Shown here one piece after another: positions 49,600-61,476 of a DNA stretch of 64,000 nucleotides. This stretch comes from Dasyornis broadbenti (taxonomy: Eukaryota > Chordata > Aves > Passeriformes > Dasyornithidae): positions 2,882,836 through 2,946,835 of the forward strand of contig VZRN01005851.1 in NCBI GenBank assembly GCA_013397935.1, given 5' to 3'. Position 1 is the stretch's first letter; each line of letters begins with the position of its first letter. A program made the position numbers and the translations under genes. Under the pieces are notes generated by a model that did no database searches, was not told where the DNA came from, and worked only from the letters and a program-made list of their open reading frames with translations.

Positions 49600-52500
49600 C
49601 AGAGTTTGAATGCTTGATATTTTCAGGAAGAAATGTGAAAAAGAAAGAAAAACATAATAGCTTCCGATCATCAAATATTTTGGGTGAGTCATTCGCCTGC
49701 ATCGCCAGATAAATGCAACAGGACATCCTGTGACCGTTGGGCAGTTTCTGTAACTTCTCCTTTTTATTCCCTACAACGTAAATAGTGAAGTAGGAAATAA
49801 AGTGGCAGTGGAGTCCTGTCTAGGCACTCCTCTTTGCTTGGATTCTCTCCCAGATCAGGAGTGGGAAGTCAGTCACCTCTGGGGGTACTGCATACCTCGA
49901 TGCTGGGATATACAGATGTATGGTAGTCCTCTTCTGGCCAGCAGCAGGTAATTCAAAGGCAAAGCCTCTTGAGTGAGTTTAGAAAAGCTGATGTTATTTT
50001 CCTGAGCCTTTTGCCGTGTGGAGGAGTTTCTTCACTGGAGCTTTTCTGGAAAATACCTGGAAGGGGCATTTCTGTGCCACCAGTCCTTTCTCTCACCCAC
50101 ACTCAGGCCTAATCATCCCAGCTGACTTTTAGCTCTTGCATGCCCAGGAGAAGACTTTCTAAGAGATTTCTCTTATTTCTTTTGGATGCCAATAAAGGGA
50201 TGCAGATGGCCACAATACCAGCAAGAGTCATGTAACTGAAGTCAAACAAATGCTGCTCCCAACAAAAGAAAGCAATAAATCAGAACACCATAATTCTGGT
50301 CATAGGGATGGCATATTTAAAGACAGAAGAAAAAGCTGAAAAACTGGAGAAAAAAAAAGGTTTCTTCTTTCTACTCTATGTGCAAGTATAAACAGAGCTT
50401 TGAACCTTAGATCTATAAAAAGCCAATCTCATCTTACCCAAAGGCCTTGGGAAAAAAAAAAATCTGATCCAAGGAAGATAAACATCTAGTCAGAAATCTT
50501 AGAGTAAGCCTGGGAGACAGTTTGCATATGTGTGAGTATACATCTATAATCACAAGAAATTAAACACGCAGATATATGTTGACAGTTCAAGTGAAAGGGA
50601 ATTAGTGGAGAGATAACAAATCAATAAAGCACAACTTTCAATAATAATTCTTGGCAGAATTTTGGAGGCATAACTTCTCATGAAATGCCTGGAATCTCCT
50701 GAAATTTATCTCCCTCATCAAAATCCCTTTTCCAAACTTGTCCCCACTATGAAACATAGAAGCTGAAGAAAATGGAATGGTCATGTATTCAAAAGGGTTT
50801 TATTTCATTTTTCATTGTCTTTTATTATATATTCCCTTTATATCATGTCAGGAAAAGCTTTACTGTGTTTATGCAGTATATAGCACAGTGGTCTTCTCTT
50901 GTGGCCATGGTTTCAATTAACCCCACTAATGCTTACCAGGAACCAAATCTGTCAATAAATAAGTCTCATAACTTCATGATCTGACAGTGAAATGAAGAAA
51001 ACTCAATATCTAGCTGCTATCATGTATGTTTAATTGTGGCACTGTTCTTCCCCTCTCTCCCATACACACACAGCTTCAACTGGCAGAACAATAAAGACAA
51101 GGCTCCTTGCTTTCATTTGATATTTACATCAATATTTTCTTCAGGGTGAGAAGTTCCCCACAGTTCTTTTACACACCTCTCATCTGGACTTCTCCCACTC
51201 CCTCATTCTTTGAGTGTTTTCCTGATCTGGTCACAGGTATGCTGGCAGCAGGCATTTTGTTCTCTATATTGGCAAGCTTTTTTTTCCCCATTTTTCAATC
51301 ACTGATACTCTTCCTTTTCCAGTGCCATTTATTTCACAGCAATTTTTCCTATCTCCTTCCACTCCCTATCTGCCTTCCACGTCAGATTCATGCCTTAAGT
51401 CTAGACTGGAAAATCTCTAGGATAGGGACTGTCTCTAGGTTAACATTTATATGTGTTTATTTATCTTCAAGAAGTCCCAGCTCCAAACCTCAAAGTCCAA
51501 TTACGGTAAATAATATTGATGTGGGAGAAAAAGTTTTAGCCTGTTAATTTCAGGAACCACTCTAAAATCTACTTTCCAGCCTTAACCACCAAAAGTTGAA
51601 GGTTACTATCCATTCCTGGCCCTCCTAACCCCCGAGGTCTTCTTTCATCCAGCTTCAGGTTCTGCAGCTTCTGTCGAGGCTCCTCAATACTTGTAGTATA
51701 GAGCCTTTTCTTTTTCTACCTTTTAATTGCACTAGCCTTCCTGAAGAATTTGGGCTTTCCCTGTTTTTCTTCAAATATTACCTGACCCATATCTTCCTTT
51801 TCTAATTGTTCTCACACTATTGTTTTCTAAAACCTGTGATTTAGCTGGCTTAGTAAGATATGCTATGAAAAATACCACAGGAAAGAAAGTGTTCCTTTGT
51901 CCTAGATTTGTATTTGTATTTCTGTAATAGCTGGGAACTCTACATATAGTTTACCCACTAACCTGCTTTCAGTGTTTGTTGTTGGTGATTGTGGTATCAC
52001 TTTTCTATTATGTTCTTATCACCTAGTCTGGTGTAATCACTGTAATCCTTTACTGCTCTTTGTACTTCAGAGAACATCTAATACACCAGTTTAAAGTTGT
52101 ACTTGTTTCCTTTATCTTTGATGTCTGACACAGTTGAACCAGTTCACAAAAATAGTCTTTGCTGAGTAGTCAATTGAAGAAGTTTTGTTCAAATGATCAC
52201 GGGAAATAAATAGTGGAGCTGGAAAGGGAAGGAGTTTGTTGTTACGCTGCCGTTAGGTTTTTACATTTATGATTTTGTTTATTTATTTTTGTAAAGCCTG
52301 TTTCACCATAACCCACTACTGGATGATGTCAAAAAGCATAACACTCGCAGAGCACATGCAGCAGCGTGTTCAAAAATGACATACTTGTTTTTGTGTGAGG
52401 AGTGGGTAATTCTCCACCCACTGTCTGTATCTAGCCTGCTTCATCTGGCCAAAACGAACCTGTCAGAGAACCGGTGGACAGCTTACCTGGAGGTCACACT

Positions 52501-52653
52501 GTCCCCTTCCTTTAGTACAGCACAAACCGTCCTCAAGGTTCACGTTTTTGTTTGCAGGCAATGCAAGAGAATGATAAGGGAACAAAGGAAGCTGCTCTTT
52601 CATGGCTTGACTTTGCCCCAGTCTCCCGGGGCTGGAAGTCTGGGTGATCATGG

Positions 52654-53162
52654 CTCTATCATCTCTCTATCATCTCCATCATGTATCTGTCATCGCCATC
52701 TCCCCCTCTATCATCTCTCTATCATCTCCATCTCCCCCTCCGTCATCTCTGTCTCTCTATCATCTCCATCTCCCTCTCTCTCCCTCATCTCTCTCCCTCT
52801 GTCATCCCTCTCATTCTCTCTCCATCTTTATCTCTCTATCTCCCTCTCTGTAATCTCCCTCATTTCTATCTCTCTCTCTCTATCCTCTCTCTCTCTCATC
52901 TATCTCATCTCTCTCTGTCATCTCTCTCATCTCTATCTCTCTCTCATTTCTCTCTCTCTCTACCTCTCTCCCTCATCTCTCTTTCTATAATATCTCTCTC
53001 TCTCTCTATCTATCTCTATCACCTCTCTTTATCATCTCTATCTCTTGCTCTCATCTCTCTGTCTCATCTCTATCTCTCCCTCTATCATCTCTATCTCTCC
53101 ATCATCTCTATCTCTCCCTATCCCTCTCCCTATCCCTCTCCTCTCCTCTCCTCTCCTCTCCT
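52654..53162 (+). repeat. Pyrimidine-rich minisatellite, left of gap
   Basis: About 500 bp composed almost only of C and T with occasional A and G, in units such as CTCTATCATCTCTATCTC. Near the left end a larger unit recurs: CTCTATCATCTCTCTATCAT begins at 52,654 and again at 52,706 (52-bp period). Further right it simplifies to CTCTC and then CCTCT units up to the N run. The long Ser/Leu/Ile-only open frames it creates are not genes. Confidence 0.9.
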
Positions 53163-53222
53163 NNNNNNNNNNNNNNNNNNNNNNNNNNNNNNNNNNNNNN
53201 NNNNNNNNNNNNNNNNNNNNNN
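53163..53222. other. Assembly gap (60 N)
   Basis: A run of 60 unknown bases inside the pyrimidine repeat. The true length and content are unknown; repeat arrays at gaps like this are commonly collapsed. Confidence 0.99.
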
Positions 53223-53308
53223 TATCTTCTCTATCACCCCCTCTCCTCTACCCCTCCCTACCCCCCTCCCTACCCCTCTCCTCTCCTCTCCTCTCCTCTC
53301 CTCTCCGT
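53223..53308 (+). repeat. Pyrimidine-rich repeat, right of gap
   Basis: Continuation of the C/T-only array, here as CCCCTCTCC, CCCTACCCC and then a perfect CTCTC pentamer run ending at about 53,307. Confidence 0.9.
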
Positions 53309-53465
53309 CCAGCCGCGACTCCTCGTTCACCCCCAGCGCCGTGCCCCGCTGCACCCCTCTGCAGGAGTGCCGACCCTCCCCCGGCACCATCCGCCTCCAC
53401 CCCGCGCACCTCCACGTCCTTCGACTGTATTTAACTCCGCCCTCGCCGCGCCGCTCGCTTCAAGC
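53309..53465. other. Short CpG-rich block beside the repeat array
   Basis: About 150 bp that is GC- and CpG-rich, flanked by the C/T array and the T-rich array. It contains CTGTATTTAACTCCGCCC, that is, a TATA-like TATTTAA directly beside a GC-box-like CTCCGCCC. A small promoter is possible but no transcript can be inferred. Confidence 0.5.
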
Positions 53466-54430
53466 TTTTTGAGGCCGTTTTTCCCGGCTTTTGACGAGAT
53501 TTTAGCCTATTTTTATACCTTTTTTCACACTAGCTGCGATTTCGGTAGGGCTTTCTAGGAGATTTTGTCCCTTTTTTACACCTTTCTTGCGACCGCTTAC
53601 AATTTTTTTAATGGCCTTTTTGCTTGCTTTTACAGTTTCTTTTAGGGCACGTCTTAGCTACTTTCAGAGCCTTTGAAACGTATTTTTAGGGCTTTTAAGC
53701 CTTTCTTTTAAGGACTATTTACAATTTTTTAAGGCGTTTTTCAGATATTTTTAAAGGATTTGGAAAGTTTTGCAGAGCTTCCTTAAGATCTATTTGAGGA
53801 TTTTTTAGGTTGATTTTAATAGTTTTTACACTATCTTTAGGGCTGTGTCAGAACCATATCAAATTTGTTTAGGGCTTTCCTTTTGATATTTTTACACTAT
53901 GGTTACACCTTTTCTAGGACTATTTACAATTTTTTTCAGGGTTACTCTAGGTTTTCTTCTTTCACAGATTTTTAAATGATATTTCATGGGGTTTTTTTTT
54001 CAGATTTCTAGCGCTGGCACAACACCACAACCCTCACAGCACCTGCAGGCACAGGAGGACAGGACACACTCCAGAAAGGTACGGATAATGTATCCAGGAC
54101 CTAGGGAGAGACAGGGTAGAAGTCGGGCACTAAGCATTTCCTTTTAAGGATTGTTAAGGGTATTTTTCTGTTCTTTTTCACAACTTTTTAAAGATATTTT
54201 ACAATTTTGGGGCCTTTTTTATGGCTTTTGTAGGATTTTTTTAGAGTGTTGTTAGGGCTTCTAAAAAATATTGGAGGGCTTGCTTTTTCAGGGCTTTTTT
54301 AGGATTCCTTACAGTATTGTTAAAGTGGTTTCAGAGCTTTTTTAGGGCACTTTTAGGAGATGCTTAGACCACTGGTAGGGCTTTTGAAAGGTATTTTTAG
54401 GGCCTTCGTGAATATCTTTAGAGCATACGC
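53466..54430 (+). repeat. Degenerate T-rich minisatellite with TTTTTAGGGC-type units
   Basis: About 1 kb in which variants of TTTTTAGGGCTTTT, TTTTTACA and ACTATTTACAATTTTTT recur many times (for example at 53,641, 53,685, 53,837, 53,868, 54,251, 54,340 and 54,394). Units are variable in length and heavily diverged. A non-repetitive insert of about 120 bp (54,010-54,130) interrupts it. The G-strand units resemble decayed telomere-like TTAGGG sequence but no clean TTAGGG array is present. Confidence 0.75.
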
Positions 54431-54439
54431 ATGTCTGCA

Positions 54440-57400
54440 CTCTTCGAGCTTCTGCAAGGAATTGCAGGCTGGTGCTTCACAAACCACCACGCGAAAAGGC
54501 GAGGTTTCCATGACCCTTGGGATTTCATTTGGCTCTCAGTGCCCCAGGAAAGCTGAGACCCTGGTGTCCAACCGCTCTGTCACTCTGTCTCTTATAGGGA
54601 CCCTTCACTAAGCGGCCCCGCTAGATCAGAGGGCAGTTGGACTGACCTTTGGAGAAATACACCAATGGCATAAGGCAGAGCCCCCGGCAAGTCTTCCGGC
54701 TTTCCCAGCCCTCAGAGGGACATCCTTTTTTTGAGTATGTGACCTGCTCCCGGCCATGGCTAGCAGCTGTGAAGGACTCACACAAACACTTGACAACGTT
54801 ATGGTCTTTATTAATATCAAATTGTGACAGGCTAAGGTTCAAGGATCATCGCTGATGGTATCTGTCAGGGATAGGATTTGACTGCAGAAACTTGTTCAAA
54901 GGTATAGTCAGGCAAGCTGTGGTCCCAAATAAAAATACTCAGCAGGCAGAAGGCATTTCTAACCCAATTGGCATGCCTATGGGGGAGAAGAGAGGCTCAG
55001 CCCATCGACCAATCCCAGCATTTACAACGGAGCCTTCCCTAATTTTTCCTCTGTTCTTAGCTTACTTTCATACCATTTCTTTACATATAGGTGAAGCTCG
55101 AATGACTTGAGCTATGTGTGCCTTTGCTACCGATTGCTGTAAAATTCTCTCCGTTCACTCTGAAAGATACACTCCAAAAAAATACATGCAATGTATGTAT
55201 CTCTGTTGTTTGGGGACTACACAGCAAATGTGTGTTTCTTTTTGTGAGCAGTCTTGACTTACTTCTGAGTGCCAGGAAGCTAAACTTTAGCACTTTATGG
55301 GCAAGAGGACTGCCTCAGTGGCAGCAGAGTGAGCACATGTATGGAACCTAATTTCAGGTTGCACTAAAGACCTCGTGTTAGTGTTGTGTACTGTTGGACT
55401 CTTTAATGGAAGTTGTTTAATAAAATTTAAGGTTATAGCATGGACCACAGAAAAAAAGTTCTTCATATGCTTGTCAATTTACTTCATATGGATGAAAATT
55501 TACTTAAATAATCTGACACCTCTTAATAGCCATGCCATCTACAACAATAGCCTAAACCATCCAGATCTCAGTCTGAAGTTGCTTTTGACATTTGAGTTGC
55601 ATTATAGAGTCACTCTTGCCTCCAAGGCTGTGGTCCAATACAACAGCAAACATCACTTTAAATACGACTGGACCAACATTGCAGTAGCTGTCTCATACAA
55701 AACACTGCCCTGATACGTACAGTATAATATTTTGATGGATTAAATTTATATCAATAAACATTAAGTTTGCGTTAAATTAAGCCAGCTGTAGTAGAAAATC
55801 AGTGGCTCTCTCACAGCTAGTACCATTCCAAGAGTCTGCCCAAAAGCTCTCTTGTTTCTGGCCTGTTCAAAGACAGCCATCATTGGATGTCAGCTGCAAG
55901 CTTGCAATCTTGCATGTGTTGGTCATCTCTAATGGACACTCACCAGTCAGATTTCTTTGTCATGGATCTTACCCTACATTCCTGCCTTGCCTCACATCTT
56001 TTCACCAAACCTTTTCCTTAACCCTTGCCTTTGCCTCAGCATTCTCACAGTCTGCTAATACAGCACTGCCAATGACTCACAGCTAAACTAACTAAAGTCA
56101 AGCCATAAACCTATGCAAGCCTTAAATACAGCTGGTTGGTGTCCTTCAGAAACCACCCTTTTGACTGCACCACATGGAAGATGCCAACAGCTGAGCTGAT
56201 GCAGTCATGGCAGAAGCTGCTGCAGTAGTCTTTCAAATACCTTTTGGAGAGTTTCATTACTTGTATAGATGAGGAAAGAACAAGGATTACTTTTATTCAC
56301 CTACTAAACCAATTCTGATGACTTTGGTCAAAAACAGAACAGCAAGAACAGGGTGTGCATGGTAGCCAGCAAGCTCAACAGCCATGTGGCAGCAAATGTG
56401 TAGATGCATTAAAGACATGGTTATGATACTAAATAGAGTATCCTAGGACATCCAAGGAGTGGATCCAGGTGACAAAGCTCACATGTGCTAGCATAGACTC
56501 AGAACAGCTTGATAACGACCATAAAAAACATCAGCAATTCCTACTCCCTCAGAGTCTCCTGCTACCTCAGACTTAGCCTTCCTGACTCCCTCATATCTTA
56601 TCCTAAACACTTCTGCACCAGATAACTTACCCAAGGCTCAGCAGCTGCTAAGGAACAAATCCTACCAGAGCAAGCACTGCTTGCAGGAGACGCTGTATGA
56701 GGTTTGTGCTACAACCTGATCCAGGACAAGAACTCTGGTAGTGCCCATTTTCCACATTCCTCATGTGTGTGGAAATAGAGCCTGTGTCCAATTTTGTTTA
56801 AGGTCTGGTTTTCTTTTTGCCTTTGCTTTTCAATTACTTTCTACTTTTGTTTTCAGCTGAGACCATTCTTTGGGGGTGGGTCTCACAGAAGGGCTGGATG
56901 GCATCAGAGATGTCTAGGGTTGAAATTTCAAATATTCCAAAGTCTGGGACAAAGAGCTGCGGAGCTGCAATGGATGAGATGGCACAGCTGGCATTCCAAA
57001 GCCACTAGGGCCTGGCTCCAAGAACAGGATACAAAGAGCTTCATGGGGAAACAAGAACTGGGAACAGGACAATCAGAGAAAAGATGATTTACCGCTCATG
57101 TCCAACATACATGTGATTTCAAGTTACAGCAAACAGCTGCCAGCCACTCAATGGAAAACAATTAGTCAGGTTGTCCATGACAATGTGACCCTTAGAAATT
57201 TCACAGGAAATGATCAAGCTGCAGCTGGTGGCGGGCTGGCTCTAGTTCCACTTGTTACACTCCTACCCCGCCACCATCTGCTCTTTTGGCTCTGTGAGTT
57301 TTTGGGAAGGACACAGCGTGAAGACGGGAGCCTGGTTCGGAAGGGCAGTTCAGTAGCCCTCCAGTAGCCTTTGAGACATGCTGCACAGGCATTTGGAAAC

Positions 57401-60400
57401 CCCAGCCTGAGGTGGTACAGCCAGAGGTCCTAAAAACAGCTAAGTTGCTGCTAAGTGCAAGAAGAGGTAAGCAGGCTCATCCAGCATGAAGGTGATTCAG
57501 CAATTCCATTGCTCCAAATGGGCTCAGCAGCAGGTTTGTAGATGGCATGGCTGCACAGCATCAGACAGGCAGGAGATATGAAAGATGTGAGTGCCGTATG
57601 TCTTCCCAGACCGGCCAGCCTGAGCTGACAACAGTCAAGTATCTGTAAAAGGATCCACGCTAGCTCCTCTCGATATTCCTGATGGTGGAAACTTGTGCCA
57701 GGTCAGGAGACAGGGAATAAAGAGATCACCCCTACCATGTTGCCATTACCAGTAGCACAGCTTTCCAACACAACTCTCCAGGTCCACAGAGAGTGCAGGC
57801 TGAGGACTGCATGGGTTGCAGGTGTCATCTCCTGACTTACATAGGTAGCTGTCAGCTTCCCAAGCCCAGGCTGACGGGTAATGCACCATAAAAAATTTAG
57901 GTGTTTCTAGGTTTCATGTAACCAAGGCAACCTTCTTCTTGATGCTCAGATTTGCTCCAGTGGTAACTACTTTCTGTCCCAGATAAGAGCTACTTCTCAC
58001 AAACCCTGTGTAACAAGGGGAGGGGTTTGATAACTGTAATTGGTACCAATTTTTTACTCAGTGCTACCAGCTCTGGCTTCATTAGCTCAACGTCCACGTG
58101 TTACCTGATGCTCTGTGCTGTCCCAGTGGAAAATGAAAGCTGCATGTGTTCCATGGATGCTTCATACAGCTGTGTGGCTGTGACCAGCAACAGGACTACG
58201 TGCCCACTGCTACTGCAGCTGCTCAAGAGCAACCTGAGCACTGCACTGCTCTTGCACGGCAGCAATGCTAACAATGGTCCAGTGCCTTTCCACAGGGAAA
58301 TTTTCTGTAGCAAGTAGCTGATCCTGGAAAAAGGAAGCTGCTCTTCAACAACAGCCCACTCTGGGAACTGCCTCAATAAACACCATGTTGCTTCTGAACT
58401 AGAAATCTGTGTGGTGCAGGACCTGCAAAATGCAGGCTGGGTGCCCATCCAGGCTGGCAATATGAGGTACAATGCCCCGAGTACAAGGCAGAAAACAAAA
58501 AAGCAAAGAAAAATATCACTACTGTGTGGTCTTGCTAATTTGAAATGATCACACACACCTGCTTCTGAATTAGCTCAAAGTGTTCTTTCAGGTAATTCAA
58601 TATTATTTATCACAGAACTGTGTATTAAATTAAGCATAAATTAAATACATCGTTTATTAGTGTGGGCAGCCTCTTCAGACCAGTAAAGATTTCTGCAAAT
58701 GGCCACAAATCTTTGAAAGTGGAAGATTCCTGGAATCACTTGCCATCAGCTCAGCCTTCTCATTGCCTACCTGAATGAACAGTGAAGTATCCATCACTCC
58801 AGCTGCTTTTCTTGGCTCTGTAAGATGATATTCATGAGAACCACAACAGCCCTTTATGTGAGCTGTCATTTCTACAGAAAAGCAATTGGGATATTCTCTA
58901 GAGAGCACATAGGGCATTTTTGGTCTCCATCAGGATACTCAGGATACTGTCCCACCAACACAACCTAGTTCATTGCAGATGGTTCTCAAATTGGCTTCTC
59001 AAATTGGCATGTCCAGTGTTGGACATGCCAATTCACTAAATAGCAACTTTTCTGCTCATAGCCATGAAACAAAATGGGAAAGGGGAAACAAAATAGGAAA
59101 GATTTATATGTATGAAAACAGGTAACAGCAGGTCAATAAAATATTTAAAATCAACGAAGAAACAGAAGAATGAACTTTTATTAACTTTCAGAGTTAGAGG
59201 ATCCCAAGGCGACCTTTTTTTCAATGTGCTGTATTATTATGAGTTATTAATGGAAACTGGAAGTAACAAGATGGAATGAAAAATGCTGAATTGAAATTTA
59301 TGGCCAGAAGATATGAGTGTAATAAAATGCAAGTGTCTGTGCTTTAGGCAGACCACTGTCTACAGGAAAGATGACAGCTTTTCCAGATTTAGCCTAGTGA
59401 GTATGTGTATTGTTAGTCTGAACAACAGGTCAAATGCATGTTGAGTCAATATACAAAGTTTACAAGGATCTGTGCATTATTCCCTAAAGTGGTTTGAAAT
59501 ATCTAACAAAATTTTATTCATAAAATTAGTCAAGATTGTAAATTATTGTGTGATATAATACAAATAATCATAATGGAACTACCTTTAAAAGCTAAGACTT
59601 TGTTTATTTGTTTGTTTTAATTTCTCTTTAGTGTTGCAAAACTTTATTTTCCCAGGCTCCAAACTGGAAACAAGATCAGGAACTGATGAATATCTGCATA
59701 TAAGGTACATTAACTTGTCTCATACTTTGAAAGTAACATTTATTTCCTTTATTATTTTTCTTCAAACAAACAAAAGCAACCCATCTCTAGCACATGAAGA
59801 GCATATTTGGAGTAAAACTTAGAAATATTCTGCTTACATGGGTCAACATGACTTTCTTTAAAATAGTAGGTTACAATAAGAACAGAAATGATGAAAAAAT
59901 GAATGCTAAAAAATATAATGGCTGCTTTTATTTTCTCCAGCAACATTGGGTGAGGAACAACTGCATGGCTTGTATCTCATTTTTTATAATCCACTCTTTA
60001 CTACTTATTTAAAAATTGCTACATTATTATAAAGCATGTCGACAATTTGCAATTTACTTAATGATAATGCCTTGAGATAAAGTGCAGAAAAACAATGCGA
60101 GTAGTGACGGTGTCAGTGCTGGAATCTCTAGAGAAAAGATGTTTTACTGTGTCTGTGTTTCCAAAACTCTGGCTCATGCAAAACAGCCAGATGTCTCAAC
60201 GTTTTAGTTTTACATGTATCTGTCCTCTATCTTTCCCTGTTCTTTTATTAAGAATTTAAATCCTTGTAAACCTATTTTAGAACAAAGTGATCTTTTCCCT
60301 GCTTTTTCTTCAACTGAATGAACCCAGGTATTCCTTGGGATCTCCCTCAAATTACTGCCCTCGTTATGCCACTTACGCTTTACTGACCATTTTTCACTCT

Positions 60401-60780
60401 TCTATTTCTGCTCTGCCTTTTGTATTCAAATATACTGTAGAAAGAGCTCAGCAGCAATGAGATTAAGGAATATATAAAATGTAGAGTGAAGTTTGCTGCC
60501 TGTTTTCATTGTCCATGGCAAAGTTTGATTTACTGCCCAGAGTCACCATTCCTTACAGTTTGTGCCTCCTCACATCCCTAGACATGATCCAAACAGTGAC
60601 CAGCAGCTACCTACACACATATGAAGAGGGATTGGTGTGGACCCTACAAGGCCCGTTAGGTCAGTAATTAACAGTGCCCAAGGAAATATCACTGGACATT
60701 CCTCTGAGTCCACTGAAAGAATGCTGGACTCATCCCAGGCCACTGACCACTCTAAAAAAATATTCCAGTGCTGATCTGAA
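54440..60780. other. Intergenic DNA, no gene recognised
   Basis: Several open frames of 60-150 codons occur on both strands, none recognised. About 54,770-55,120 has features of a minus-strand LTR but is not certain. A perfect 14-bp inverted repeat lies at 59,002-59,033. The rest is AT-rich and featureless to my reading. Confidence 0.55.
59002..59033. repeat. Perfect 14-bp palindrome with 4-nt loop
   Basis: AATTGGCATGTCCA, then GTGT, then TGGACATGCCAATT: the arms are exact reverse complements. A short direct repeat (CTCAAATTGGC, twice, 58,985-59,008) overlaps the left arm. The arms contain two CATG-centred p53-family-like half sites, each with one mismatch. Confidence 0.95.
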
Positions 60781-60791
60781 AGTTGATATGG

Positions 60792-61476
60792 TGCTGTGGT
60801 TTAACCCCAGCTGGCAACTAAGTACCAGGCAGCTGCTCACTCAGTGACCCCCTCCCCAATGGGATAGGCAGGAGAACTGGATAAAAGTAAAAACTCAGGG
60901 ATTGAGGTAAGAATACTTTAATAATTGAAACAAAGTAGAACAGAATAATAATAGTAATAATAGTAGTAGAAGTAATAACAATAACAATAACAATAACAAT
61001 AACAATAACAATAACAATAACAATAACAATAACAATAACAATAACAATAACAATAACAATGAAGAAAATGGAGGGGAGAGAGAGAGAGACGAACAAAACC
61101 CAAGGAAAACCAAGTGTTGTCCAATAGAGCTGCTCACCACCCACTAATCAGTGCCCAGCCCACCCCTGAGACATGATCAGTGCCCTCCTGGCCAACTCCC
61201 TCCAGTATATAATAATACATAATATATATAAATACCAGGCATGGCAGTCTGTGGTATGGAACACCCTTTTGGCCAGTTCGGGTCATCTCGCTTCTGGCTT
61301 CTTGTGTACCTGCTCACTGTCAGAGCATGGAAAACTGAAAAGGCTTTGACTTAGGGTAAGCCTAAACAACTAAACTACTGTGTGTTACCAACATTATTCT
61401 CATACTAAATCCAAAACACTGCACTGCACCAGCTAATAAGAAGAAAATGAGCTTCATCCCAGCAGAAACCAGGACA
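60792..61476 (-). mobile_element. Solo LTR of an avian endogenous retrovirus, minus orientation
   Basis: About 685 bp, starting TGCTGTGGTTTAACCCC and ending AAACCAGGACA on the + strand. I recognise the layout as a common avian LTR lying in reverse. On the minus strand it begins TGTCCTGGTTT, has a TATA-like AT-rich stretch (61,206-61,232), an ATTAAA poly(A) signal (60,917-60,922) and ends CCACAGCA. Flanking five bases are TATGG and CATGG (4 of 5 match), in keeping with a 5-bp target duplication. No retroviral internal sequence adjoins it, so it is a solo LTR left by recombination. Confidence 0.85.
60975..61060. repeat. (AACAAT)n hexanucleotide microsatellite inside the LTR
   Basis: About 14 nearly perfect copies of AACAAT. 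Related LTRs I know carry a short A/T-rich trinucleotide-like tract at this place, so this is probably a local expansion. Its minus strand reads Ile-Val repeats, which is not a protein. Confidence 0.95.

Larger units (their letters stand above)
35140..52640. other. Intergenic DNA between TGS1 and the 52.6-kb repeat block
   Basis: No exon, conserved domain, RNA gene or full mobile element was recognised. Composition is mixed; segments such as 38,640-39,300, 40,000-40,300 and 42,700-44,450 are somewhat GC-richer and open in several frames on both strands, the pattern of noncoding DNA. By conserved gene order this is the TGS1-LYN interval, so distal LYN regulatory elements are possible but cannot be seen from sequence alone. 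Confidence 0.55.

Noticed and set aside
52376..53472. Long open frames rich in Ser, Leu, Ile and Pro
   Set aside because: They are translations of the C/T minisatellite, run through the N gap and exist in more than one frame. No coding signature.
58027..58556. Open frames on both strands, one with a Cys/Ser-rich product
   Set aside because: No family recognised, no splice signals or promoter, and the two strands shadow each other.
60818..61144. Minus-strand frames of Ile-Val, Leu or Cys-Tyr repeats
   Set aside because: They are the three readings of the AACAAT microsatellite in the LTR.
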